Source: Archangium gephyra
Lineage (GTDB): Bacteria > Myxococcota > Myxococcia > Myxococcales > Myxococcaceae
Assembly (NCBI GenBank): GCA_003243425.1
Contig: QFQP01000017.1
Coordinates: 62,001 to 126,000 of the forward strand
Direction of reading: 5' to 3'
Length of the DNA: 64,000 nt
Shown here: positions 17,700 to 25,507 of the stretch, piece by piece
Numbering within the stretch: the first letter of the stretch is position 1
How the letters are laid out: the number at the start of each line of letters is the position of its first letter
Notes under the pieces: generated by a model
Seen by the model: only the letters and a program-made list of their open reading frames with translations
Told to the model about the DNA's origin: nothing
Databases searched by the model: none
Translations under genes and position numbers: made by a program

Positions 17700-18954
17700 T
17701 CAGACGGCGAGCGGCAGGTCGTGAAGACCACGCAGCCCGAGGTTCGAGCGCAGGTGCAGCTTCGAAGCGGGCACCCAGAGACGCAGGCCGGGGAAGCGGC
17801 GCAGCAACGCAGGCAGCGCCACCCGCGCCTCGAGGCGGGCGAGCGGCGCACCGAGGCAGAAGTGCGCGCCAAGACCGAACGAGACGTGCCGGTTGGGGTC
17901 GCGGGTGATGTCCAGCCGGTCTGCGTTGGGAAAAGCAGCTTCATCGAGATTGGCCGACGCGAGCAGCAACGTGAGCGTCGTGCCGCGGGGAACGCGAACG
18001 CCGGCGATTTCCATGTCTTCGCGGACGAAGCGCGGGGCGACGGTGCCGACCGGGTTGATGAAACGCAGCAGCTCTTCGATGGCGGTGTCGATGAGCTCCG
18101 GCTTTTCACGCAGGAGCGCGAGCTGCTCAGGGTGCGCGAGCAGCGCCTGCACGCCGCTGGCGATCAGGTTCACCGTGGTCTCGTGGCCGGCGAACAGCAG
18201 CAGGAACACCATCGAAACCAGCTCGTCTTCGCTGAGCCGGTCGCCGGCCTCCTCGGCGCGCACCAGCGCCGTCATGAGGTCCTCACCGGGCTGCTCGCGG
18301 CGCAGCGCGATCAACCGGCGAATGAAGCGGTTGAGCCGACCCATGCGCGGCAGGTTGCGCACGAAGCCCAGCGGGTTGAGCGCGTCGGGGTCGACCAGTT
18401 TGGCGAAGAGCGTCCGGAACGATTCGCGGTCTTCGGGGGGGCACGCCGAGCATCTCGGCGATGACGGTGAGCGGCAGCGGCAACGCGAGGTCCTGAACGA
18501 GCTCCACCGTGGGCCGGCGGGCCATGGTGTCGAGCAGCTCGCCGGTGATGGTCTCCACGCGCTCCGCGAGCCGCGCGACCATCGCGGGCGTAAACGCCAT
18601 CTGCACGAGGCTCCGCAGCCGGCGGTGGTCCGGCGGGTCCTTCATCACCATGCTGTTGAGGATGAGCTTGACCGTGCCCGGCATCCACCAGCGCTCCATC
18701 GGCCCACGGGTTCCGTCGCCGAGGCTGCGCCGGTCGCTCACAGCCCGCGGGTCGCGCAGCACGCTCGCCACGTCTGCGTAGCGGGTGATGGCCAGGCTCT
18801 CGCCGAACATCGACCGAGACCGCAGCACGGGCCCCAGGGCACGAAGTCGCGCGTAGGCGGCCATCGGGTCTGCGCGGGCTTCCGGCTTTTCAAGCTCGCG
18901 GTCGAGATCGAGCGTGGGAATCGTCTCCGTGCCGGACGCGAATGCGGTGCTCAC
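17700..18954 (-). pseudogene. Cytochrome P450, frameshifted at a C7 tract
   Basis: The start is a GTG at 18954 with a strong GAGGAGG ribosome site. Frame 1 carries the N-terminal half (YARLRALGPVLRSRSMFGES, then DPPDHRRLRSLVQMAFTPAM with the C-helix histidine-arginine pair, and LPLPLTVIAEMLGVPP). At 18435-18441 there is a run of seven C on the coding strand; reading six restores LGVPPEDRESFRTLFAKLVD and links to the second frame. That half has the I-helix AGHETT, EELLRF (ExxR) and the haem loop FGLGAHFCLGAPLARLE. Total about 417 residues, normal for bacterial CYPs. It is either truly inactive or a homopolymer sequencing error. Divergent TetR gene next door. Confidence 0.85.
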
Positions 18955-18999
18955 TGGCCTATCCTCCTCGGGCGCTGAAATGCGCTGCTCCGGCGATTT

Positions 19000-19629
19000 A
19001 TGACACAACGTGACACAATTCAGACAACGGCGCGTCGCGGCCGGCCGCTGGCAGTGGAGCCGACGCAGCTCGCCACGGTGGCGCTGGGGCTCTTCGAACG
19101 TCGCGGCTTCGACGCGGTGACGATGAAGCAGATCGCTGACGCGGCTGGGGTGAGCCAGCGCACGCTCTTCCGGCTGTTTCCAACCAAGGCCGACCTCGTG
19201 TGGGAAGGGCTTCATGAAATACGCGAGGTCATCGCGGTGCAGGCCGAGGCACTGCGCGGTGCCGCGCTCTCACCCGCCGAGCTGCTGCACGCGATCGCGG
19301 AGCCGTATCTGATGCAGATGGGAGATCCGGCGGTGGAACGGCTGTATCGCCGACGGCTTCGGCTCATCGGCGACGTGCCCGCGCTGCTCAATCACCCGGC
19401 ACTGCGCGAGATCGAGGCCGTGTTCGCGTCACTTTTCGCACCTCAGACCGCGCATCCGTCGCTCGTCGCGCGAAGCGTGGTCGCGATCGGCATTGCCGCG
19501 CTCTGTTGGTGGGCCGAACAGAACACCGGCATTACCGCGCTCGAAGCCCTGCGTGTCGCGTTCCGTGGCGTCGCACCGCCAGTCTCCAGACGCACGCGCG
19601 CCGTGTCGCGACGTGCACGCGGGAAGTGA
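19000..19629 (+). CDS. TetR-family transcriptional regulator
   Basis: 209 residues. N-terminal TetR HTH: ATVALGLFERRGFDAVTMKQ, then IADAAGVSQRTLFRLFPTKA and DLVWEGL. The first 15 residues are a polar Arg-rich arm (TTARRGRPLAVEP). The C-terminal domain is a helical ligand pocket (ELLHAIAEPYLMQM, RRRLRLIGDVPALL). It is divergent from the P450 gene with 45 bases between start codons, so it probably controls the P450. The early codons carry a direct repeat TGACACAA at 19001-19008 and 19011-19018 that could be part of the binding site. Confidence 0.9.
   Translation: MTQRDTIQTTARRGRPLAVEPTQLATVALGLFERRGFDAVTMKQIADAAGVSQRTLFRLFPTKADLVWEGLHEIREVIAVQAEALRGAALSPAELLHAIAEPYLMQMGDPAVERLYRRRLRLIGDVPALLNHPALREIEAVFASLFAPQTAHPSLVARSVVAIGIAALCWWAEQNTGITALEALRVAFRGVAPPVSRRTRAVSRRARGK
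19001..19018. promoter_or_regulatory. Direct repeat at the TetR/P450 divergent junction
   Basis: TGACACAA-cg-TGACACAA lies over the TetR start codon, within 50 bases of the P450 start. Spacing of one helical turn between repeats fits two regulator half-sites; TetR operators are usually inverted, so this is only a candidate. Confidence 0.3.
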
Positions 19630-19694
19630 CGCGTGGCGCGCAGCCCACGTGGAACGAACCGAGAAGAAGCGGTCGCCGCCGGGTGGTCCATCCG

Positions 19695-19913
19695 ATGCGT
19701 GGGCTGACGTTCGACGTGCGGGAACCGCGCGGCGACCACGAAGACGAAGAACTGATTCGCGCCCGAATGCCCGGCGAACAACTCCGCGTCTCGACGAATC
19801 ACCTCGAGCCCGGCGCCGACTTCCCGGGCACGCTGATTCACGTTCCCGGCGGCAACGTGAAGGTCTGGAACGTCGGCGACGTGTTGGACGAACAGCGTCA
19901 GACGGCGAAGTGA
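19695..19913 (+). CDS. Small hypothetical protein
   Basis: 72 residues from the ATG at 19695 (MRGLTFDVREPRGDHEDEEL, then GTLIHVPGGNVKVWNVGDVL). The P-G-G-N-V-K-V-W turn and acidic start suggest a small beta barrel or cupin fragment, but no family is recognised. It overlaps the convergent thiD gene by 16 bases at its 3' end, which makes the call less certain. Confidence 0.45.
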   Translation: MRGLTFDVREPRGDHEDEELIRARMPGEQLRVSTNHLEPGADFPGTLIHVPGGNVKVWNVGDVLDEQRQTAK

Positions 19914-20674
19914 TTCACGGGCCCGATGCCATGCCCAAGCCCCGGAGCCGTCCGCAGCGCTTCGGTCAGCCACTGCTTCGCGCCGGCAATCGCAGCGACC
20001 ATCGACTCGCCCTTCGCGAGCCGCGCGGTGATGGCCGCTGAATACGTGCAGCCCGTGCCGTGCGTGTGCCTGGTGTCGATGCGCGGCGCGCGAAAGTGCG
20101 TCACCACGCCGTCGTGAAAGAGCACGTCGACCGCTTCGACACCGGCGATGTGACCGCCCTTCACCAGCACCGCCTTCGGGCCCATCGCGCCGAGTGCGCG
20201 TGCCGCTTCGACGGCCTGCTCGACCGTCTCTACCGGCCGGCCCCACAACGCCGCCGCTTCCTGCGAGTTGGGCGTCAGCAACGTGGTCACCGGCATCAGC
20301 TTCGAGCGCAACGCTTCCCGCGCTTCGTTCGCCAACAACGCATGCCCATGCTTGCTGATCATCACCGGGTCGACCACGAGGGGAGCGTTGAACTTCAACG
20401 CCGCCACGGCGTGGATCACCTCGGCACTCCCCAGCGCGCCGGTCTTCACCGCACCGGGCGCGATGTCTCGCAACACCGCTTCCGCTTGCTGCGTGACGAG
20501 CTCACCGGGCATCACCTCGACGCGCGACACGGTCTGCGTGTTCTGCACGGTCAGCAGCGTAACCACCGCCATGCCGTACACGCCGTGTTGATGAAACGTC
20601 TTCAGGTCTGCCTGAAGTCCCGCGCCACCTGAAGGGTCACTGCCCGCAATCGAAAGTGCCGTGAACGTCGTCAC
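19898..20674 (-). CDS. thiD: Hydroxymethylpyrimidine/phosphomethylpyrimidine kinase
   Basis: 258 residues, normal for ThiD. Opening TALSIAGSDPSGGAGLQADL with the ribokinase-family substrate loop, then FHQHGVYGMAVVTLLTVQNT, AVKTGALGSAEVIHAVAAL, PLVVDPVMISKHGHALL, and near the end TRHTHGTGCTYSAAITARLA with the anion-hole/catalytic G-T-G-C. It phosphorylates HMP and HMP-P in thiamine biosynthesis. The start codon is one base from the ECF sigma stop, so it is the last gene of the anti-sigma/sigma run. No other thi gene is visible. Confidence 0.95.
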   Translation of the reverse strand: MTTFTALSIAGSDPSGGAGLQADLKTFHQHGVYGMAVVTLLTVQNTQTVSRVEVMPGELVTQQAEAVLRDIAPGAVKTGALGSAEVIHAVAALKFNAPLVVDPVMISKHGHALLANEAREALRSKLMPVTTLLTPNSQEAAALWGRPVETVEQAVEAARALGAMGPKAVLVKGGHIAGVEAVDVLFHDGVVTHFRAPRIDTRHTHGTGCTYSAAITARLAKGESMVAAIAGAKQWLTEALRTAPGLGHGIGPVNHFAV

Positions 20675-20675
20675 G

Positions 20676-21185
20676 TCACGTCTCTAGCAGCTCCGCGAGC
20701 TTGAGCATGCCGATGCGCATGCGGGTCTTCACGGTGCCCAGCGGTGTATTCGTCGCGCTGGCGATCTCGCTCTGCGTGAGCCCCTGGTCGTAGGCCTGCT
20801 CGAGCACCTTGCGCTGCTCGCTGGGCAACTTCTCCATCGCCTCACGAAGGCGCCTGGCTTCACGCGCTTCGCTCACGCGGTCATCAGCGCCCGACACCGG
20901 CGGCGGCGAAGGTTCACGGCCGATGCTCTCGCCCATGCGAACACGCGCACCGTGTTGACGGAGCCGATCGATGGCGCGCGTGCGCACGATGGTGAGAATC
21001 CACCGCTCGGGCGCGGCGCGGCGCGGGTCGTAACGGGTCGCGGTGCGCCACACTTCGAGGAAGCTGTCCTGCACGACCTCCTCGGCCTCGGCGTCGCTCC
21101 TCAAGACGCGGCGCGCGACACCGAAGGCGCGGGGAGCGAAGCGCGAATACAACTCGCCCAACGCGGCCTCATCACCACGGACCAA
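20676..21185 (-). CDS. ECF sigma factor (ECF11/RpoE-ChrR-like)
   Basis: Sigma-2 region: LGELYSRFAPRAFGVARRVL, then AEAEEVVQDSFLEVWRTATR and WILTIVRTRAIDRLRQHG (the D-x-x-Q/E-x-x-F/W-h core). Sigma-4: MEKLPSEQRKVLEQAYDQGL, then TQSEIASATNTPLGTVKTRM. 169 residues if it begins at the TTG at 21185. The 17 codons upstream (LLSADDQTLVDAL and so on) are open and look coding, but no ATG or GTG occurs before an in-frame stop, so the true start is uncertain. It lies directly after a ChrR-like anti-sigma gene and before thiD. It directs RNA polymerase to stress promoters; the signal is unknown. Confidence 0.88.
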   Translation of the reverse strand: MVRGDEAALGELYSRFAPRAFGVARRVLRSDAEAEEVVQDSFLEVWRTATRYDPRRAAPERWILTIVRTRAIDRLRQHGARVRMGESIGREPSPPPVSGADDRVSEAREARRLREAMEKLPSEQRKVLEQAYDQGLTQSEIASATNTPLGTVKTRMRIGMLKLAELLET

Positions 21186-21231
21186 CGCGTCGACCAGCGT
21201 CTGATCATCTGCCGAGAGCAGGTGCGTTTCC

Positions 21232-21840
21232 TCAACCGGGCATCAGCGCGTTGACCGCAGCGCAGAGACAACCAACTCCCTCGAAGGCCACGAAGTCGTG
21301 CTCCGTGCCACCAGGCATCCGCTGAACCTCTCCGCGCCACACTTCGACGCCCTGCGAGTCTCGGAAGCCCCCCTCCAGAACCATGACCGTTTCAGGCCCG
21401 AGGTGAGGGTGAAAGGGAAAAGTCGCGCCCGGCTCGACGCGGACCAACGCGGTGATGCTCTCGCTGACCCGGGGGCCCGCGTTCACCGGGAGAATCTTCA
21501 CGCCCGGGCCAGGACCTTCTTCCCAGCCTTCGGTGCCGTGCGCGCGGCGCAGCAGGTCGGCCGCGTCTTCCGTCGAGAGGTCGAACAGCTGCGCGATCTG
21601 GTCGGTGAAGAACTGCAGCCGCCCACCGGAACGCGCGCGTGACAGCAGACGCTCGGCGGCACCGACAGGCACGGCCACAGGCGAAACGTCGTGGAACATG
21701 TCGACCGCCTTCCCGAGCTTGTCTTGCGCGGCGCGGCACTCGGGGCAGTTGCGCACATGTTCGATGGCGGCCTGCAATTCGGCCCCCGAGGCTTCGCCCG
21801 TCATCAACTCCAACAACTGTTCGTGGGCTTCACTCGGCAT
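21232..21840 (-). CDS. ChrR-like zinc-binding cupin anti-sigma factor
   Basis: 202 residues. N-terminal zinc anti-sigma domain with HVRNCPEC (His28, Cys32, Cys35). C-terminal cupin (PFHPHLGPETVMVLEGGFRD, then GEVQRMPGGTEHDF) with the histidines that bind metal in ChrR. ChrR proteins hold an ECF11 sigma and release it on singlet oxygen or organic peroxide stress. It lies upstream of the sigma gene, the reverse of the usual order. The sigma frame begins immediately after its stop (21232). It is divergent from the 21902 gene. Confidence 0.88.
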   Translation of the reverse strand: MPSEAHEQLLELMTGEASGAELQAAIEHVRNCPECRAAQDKLGKAVDMFHDVSPVAVPVGAAERLLSRARSGGRLQFFTDQIAQLFDLSTEDAADLLRRAHGTEGWEEGPGPGVKILPVNAGPRVSESITALVRVEPGATFPFHPHLGPETVMVLEGGFRDSQGVEVWRGEVQRMPGGTEHDFVAFEGVGCLCAAVNALMPG

Positions 21841-21843
21841 CGA

Positions 21844-21890
21844 CAGGTGACCTTACGTACCATTTCTGCACGTCGGATTTTTGTCTGGTA
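21844..21890 (-). promoter_or_regulatory. Candidate ECF-type promoter of the anti-sigma/sigma operon
   Basis: Reading the minus strand, AAATCC and TAAGG separated by about 19 bases lie upstream of the anti-sigma start codon. This resembles the TGATCC/TAAG elements recognised by ECF11 sigma factors, but with mismatches and loose spacing. Autoregulation is usual for such operons; the site is tentative. Confidence 0.3.
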
Positions 21891-21901
21891 ACGCGCGCGG
21901 C

Positions 21902-23347
21902 GTGACGACTCCATCGGATGGTGTGGTGCTCGCAAAGACCGAGACCGGCTCGGCGTTCTTCCACCGGGTGTTGCGCGAGGCAGTGGGTGCGTTCCCCACT
22001 GCGCTCGAGACCGCGAAACTGCCGGGGAACGGCAAGGCCTTCAAGGCCGGTTATGGCGACGCGTTGAGCCGCTTTGAGGCTGCCCGCATCGGCAGTGCGC
22101 AGCGCCTCGACATCGCCCGACATCTGCAGCGCGCGACCGAGGCGTCGCTGGGCTTCTCGAAGGGCGGCACCGTGACGCCGCTGGCCGAGGCGTTGAAGAA
22201 AGAAGTCGCCGCGCCGAAGACCACGACGCACGAGCCGACCGCGAAGCCGGGCCTGCGGCCTGAAGTGCCGTTGGACGAGCGCATCTACCGCGGTGGTGAG
22301 GTGTTCGAAGCCATCGACACCCTGGAGCGCGACCACCACCTCACGAAGGCCGCCGCGAAGGGCCTGCGCTGGGTGGTGACGAAGGCCGAAGCGCAGGGCG
22401 GCCGGCTCAACCTCGAAGGCGAGAAGTTCGCGCTGCTGGGTGCAAATGCCGAGCTGTCGCCGGTGTCACTGCTGCTCGACGCGGGCGCGACGGTGCGGTG
22501 GTTCGACGTGAAGGCGCCGTCGGTGTCGGCCGGCGCGGGCCGCATCGTGGCGACCGACGGGGCCGACGATCTGCTCACCAACCCGCTCGCGGCGATGGCG
22601 GCGTTGCGTGAGTTCGCCAAAGACGGCCCGGTGCACGTGGGCCTGTTCGCGTACGCCCCGGGTGCGAGCCGGGAGCTGCGGCTGGCCGGCGTGATGGACG
22701 CCATGGTGCGCGCGCTGGGCCCCGGCGTCGTGAAGTCGGTGTCGATGTTCATCTCGCCGACGTCTCCGGGAGAAGTGGAGGAAGAAGATCTCGTCGCGGC
22801 GAACGCGCGCAAGGCGAACCCGAAGTGGTGGATGAAGACGGCCGCGATGACCGGCGCGCTGAAAGGGCCCGGCAGCTACGGCAACGTCGCGCGCGGCATC
22901 ATCTCGCTGCAGGGCGCGGGCTATCAGGCGGCGCAGTACCTCACGAAGATCATCGCCGCCGAGACGCTCGCCGCCGACGGTCTGGGCGGAAAGCCGGTGA
23001 CGTTGTCTGCAAACGTGGCCGGCATCACCAACACCAGGTCGCTCTCGCACCCGCTGTTCCAGATCGCCTTCCAGGGCGCTCCGTCGTTCGGCGTGCGCAT
23101 CTTCGAGCCGCCGCTCACGCGCGCCGTGAGTGGCCTGCTGATGCTGCACGACCTGCTCAACCCCGAAGCGCCGGGTGCGGCGACCCAGTCTCACGGCAGC
23201 CCCGAGGCGCGCGCGAAGGCCGTACGCACCGAGCAGGTGCATGGACACGTCTACGATCTGCCGTGGCAGTTCGAGTCGTGCGTGAAGACCGCCGCAGTCG
23301 TGGGCATGGGGAAGAACCCCGGCGTGCTGTTCAAGCGCGGCCCGTGA
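21902..23347 (+). CDS. Hypothetical Rossmann-like (SDR-resembling) protein
   Basis: 481 residues from a GTG at 21902 (the frame also offers a TTG at 21881). I do not recognise the family. The N-terminal third is helical and Ala-rich. Around residues 180-260 come KFALLGANAELSPVSLLLDA, then GATVRWFDVKAPSV, IVATDGADDLLTNPLAAMAA and VHVGLFAYAPGASREL, a beta-alpha-beta nucleotide-fold pattern. Later YQAAQYLTKIIAAETLAADG resembles the helix after the active site in short-chain dehydrogenases, without a clean Y-x-x-x-K. It is divergent from the ChrR-like operon and might belong to its regulon. No signal peptide. Confidence 0.6.
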   Translation: MTTPSDGVVLAKTETGSAFFHRVLREAVGAFPTALETAKLPGNGKAFKAGYGDALSRFEAARIGSAQRLDIARHLQRATEASLGFSKGGTVTPLAEALKKEVAAPKTTTHEPTAKPGLRPEVPLDERIYRGGEVFEAIDTLERDHHLTKAAAKGLRWVVTKAEAQGGRLNLEGEKFALLGANAELSPVSLLLDAGATVRWFDVKAPSVSAGAGRIVATDGADDLLTNPLAAMAALREFAKDGPVHVGLFAYAPGASRELRLAGVMDAMVRALGPGVVKSVSMFISPTSPGEVEEEDLVAANARKANPKWWMKTAAMTGALKGPGSYGNVARGIISLQGAGYQAAQYLTKIIAAETLAADGLGGKPVTLSANVAGITNTRSLSHPLFQIAFQGAPSFGVRIFEPPLTRAVSGLLMLHDLLNPEAPGAATQSHGSPEARAKAVRTEQVHGHVYDLPWQFESCVKTAAVVGMGKNPGVLFKRGP

Positions 23348-23419
23348 CCGTGTAGGCGCAGACGCACAGCGACTTACTGAACGCCTGTCGCACTGTATTA
23401 CTGGTGCGCGTGGGGCGCC

Positions 23420-25387
23420 TCAGCTCCGGCGGCGGCGAAGCAGCGCCAGCACGCCGAACACCAGGAACGACGGGTCGACCGTGTTGCAGCTGCAGCCGCT
23501 CGACTTCGACGCGCCGCCGCCACCACCGCCGAACGGCGCGAAGACACCACCGCCGAAGCCGCCGTTGCCGACGCCGCCGCTTCCTCCCGAGCCGCCGAAC
23601 CCGCCGCCCAGTCCACCGTCGGTGCCCGGCGAACCGCCGCCGGTTTGGCCCTCGCCACCACCGACGTTGCCGACGCCACCACCGACGTTGCCGGCACCAC
23701 CGCCGACGTTGCCGACGCCACCACCGACGTTGCCGACGCCACCACCGACGTTGCCGACGCCACCACCGACGTTGCCGGCACCACCGCCGATGTTGCCGGC
23801 ACCACCGCCGACGTTGCCAACGCCACCACCCACGTTGCCGGCACCACCACCGGTCGGGACCGAACCTCCGCCACCGCCGGTCGGCGCCGCGCCGCAATCA
23901 ACCAGACACACCGCCTGCGTCTGGCTGATGCCCCAGCACGTGGAGCCCGCAGCGCACGTGCCCGTGCTCGTGCAGTCGGGCGCCCCGCTGGGGATGGTGT
24001 TCGAGGTGCTGATGCACGCGAAGTCACCTTCACCCGAAGCGTCGACGCAGTACTGCCCCGAAGGACACGTACCGGTGTTGCCCGTGCCACCGCCCGTCGT
24101 GCCCGAACCGCCGCCCGTCGTTCCCGAGCCACCGCCCGTCGGCGTCACGCCACCGACGCAGTCGCGCAGGCACACGCCCGACGACGCGCTCGTGGCCCAG
24201 CATGAAGCGCCGCTCGCGCACGGAGTGGTCTGCGAGCACTGCGTCGCGCTCGCGGGAATTCCGTTGCTGTTGGTGATGCACGCGCTCTGCCCGGCCTGGC
24301 CGATGGCCGCGCAGTACTCGCCAGTGCTGCACTGACTCGGAGACCCACCACCACCGCCGGTGACACCCGTGCCGCCGCCCGTCGCTGCGCCACCACCACC
24401 GCCCGCGCCGGTGCCGCCGCCGGTTCCACCATCGCTCACGCCGCACGGGTTGACCGTGGTCGAACCACCGCTCGCCCACGCCGGTGCCGTGAAGCCACCG
24501 GCCGTCGCCGCGAGCAACGTCTGGTCCTTGATCCACTGCGCGTGGCCGTAGACGCCGCTGTACACCGTGCTGTTGCACGCCGTCGCATCACCGCGCGACA
24601 CCGCGCCCGTCACCCGCCCCAGCGAGTCGAGCGAAGGCCCACCGCTGTCGCCTTCACACGTGCCCTTGGCGGTCTGCGCGCCACCGAACCACTCGTAGGT
24701 GTCGCTCATGCCGCTCTCGCCAGCACCCAGACAATCACCCGCGCAGAACACGCTCATGCCGGTGACGCGGTAGCGCGTGCCCGCGGTCTGCCCGTTGGGC
24801 GACGTGATGCCGAAGCCGATGGCCGTGTAGCCCTCGTTGCCCGACAGCTGCGAGTCGACGCGGGGAATGAGCGGACACACGCCGTTGATGTTCGCGGACA
24901 GGCGAATGAGCGCGATGTCACCGCCGCAGATGGTGTTGCCCGGCGAGGGCGCAAGAATCACCTGCGAGCCGGTGAACCACGTCGTGTTGTTCACCGTGGG
25001 CCACTGCGCCTGACCGGTGAACACCGCGGCCGCCGCGTTGGGGCTGGTGGTGATGCGGAAGGTGCTGGCGCCGTACGGCGTGCCGAAGGGCTGCGCGGTG
25101 CAGCTGCTGAGGTTGTTCTGGCTGATGGGACCCACGCAGTGACGCGCGGTGAGAATCAGGTTCGGCGCGATGAGCGAGCCGGTGCAGATGCCGCCCTGCC
25201 CTCCGCCGATGAGAATCGCGACCACGTTGCTCGACGTGGTGTCGAGCGTGCCGTTCTGAATCGCTTCCGTCTGCGACGAGGAACGTTCACGAATCGAAGC
25301 GTTCGACAGGTCTACCGGCGGAGCCGACGACTCACACGCCACCATCGCAACACAGGCGACGGACAAGACGACACGAAGCGACTTCAT
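23420..25387 (-). CDS. Secreted trypsin-like serine protease with Gly-rich repeat stalk and MYXO-CTERM-like tail
   Basis: 655 residues. N-terminal signal with VAMVAC (Cys18 lipobox-like). Trypsin domain, residues about 43-295: SLIAPNLILTARHC (His83), GGDIALIRL (Asp157), and KGTCEGDSGGPSLDSL (Ser248), a complete catalytic triad. The C-terminal half has two Cys-rich TTPCASGASCW / CAAGSTCWGI modules between Gly-Gly-Gly-Ser linkers, then about ten seven-residue GNVGGG units, and finally SSGCSCNTVDPSFLVFGVL, LALL and RRRRS. That tail is almost identical to the one at 15694. Such tails are cleaved and retained on the surface in the MYXO-CTERM system. Substrate unknown. Confidence 0.9.
   Translation of the reverse strand: MKSLRVVLSVACVAMVACESSAPPVDLSNASIRERSSSQTEAIQNGTLDTTSSNVVAILIGGGQGGICTGSLIAPNLILTARHCVGPISQNNLSSCTAQPFGTPYGASTFRITTSPNAAAAVFTGQAQWPTVNNTTWFTGSQVILAPSPGNTICGGDIALIRLSANINGVCPLIPRVDSQLSGNEGYTAIGFGITSPNGQTAGTRYRVTGMSVFCAGDCLGAGESGMSDTYEWFGGAQTAKGTCEGDSGGPSLDSLGRVTGAVSRGDATACNSTVYSGVYGHAQWIKDQTLLAATAGGFTAPAWASGGSTTVNPCGVSDGGTGGGTGAGGGGGAATGGGTGVTGGGGGSPSQCSTGEYCAAIGQAGQSACITNSNGIPASATQCSQTTPCASGASCWATSASSGVCLRDCVGGVTPTGGGSGTTGGGSGTTGGGTGNTGTCPSGQYCVDASGEGDFACISTSNTIPSGAPDCTSTGTCAAGSTCWGISQTQAVCLVDCGAAPTGGGGGSVPTGGGAGNVGGGVGNVGGGAGNIGGGAGNVGGGVGNVGGGVGNVGGGVGNVGGGAGNVGGGVGNVGGGEGQTGGGSPGTDGGLGGGFGGSGGSGGVGNGGFGGGVFAPFGGGGGGASKSSGCSCNTVDPSFLVFGVLALLRRRRS
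23652..23850 (-). repeat. Tandem 21-bp repeat encoding Gly-rich GNVGGG units
   Basis: On the coding strand a 21-bp unit, reading Gly-Gly-Gly-Ala/Val-Gly-Asn-Val/Ile, occurs about nine or ten times with only one or two base changes per copy. The in-frame length keeps the protease reading frame whatever the copy number, so copy number could vary the stalk length. Confidence 0.85.
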
Positions 25388-25507
25388 GAAGGCTCCATTT
25401 CGACCCGGGATGCGGCCACACCCGGCTCGATTGCGGAGTGCTCAGTAGTCGCTCACGCATTCAAAGAAAAGTGAGCATCCCGCCCCGAGCTGGGGCATTG
25501 AGCCCTC

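Noticed and set aside
23652..23850. Regular 21-bp repeats resembling a CRISPR or satellite array
   Set aside because: The repeats have no variable spacers and are exactly in frame inside the protease gene, so they encode the Gly-rich stalk.
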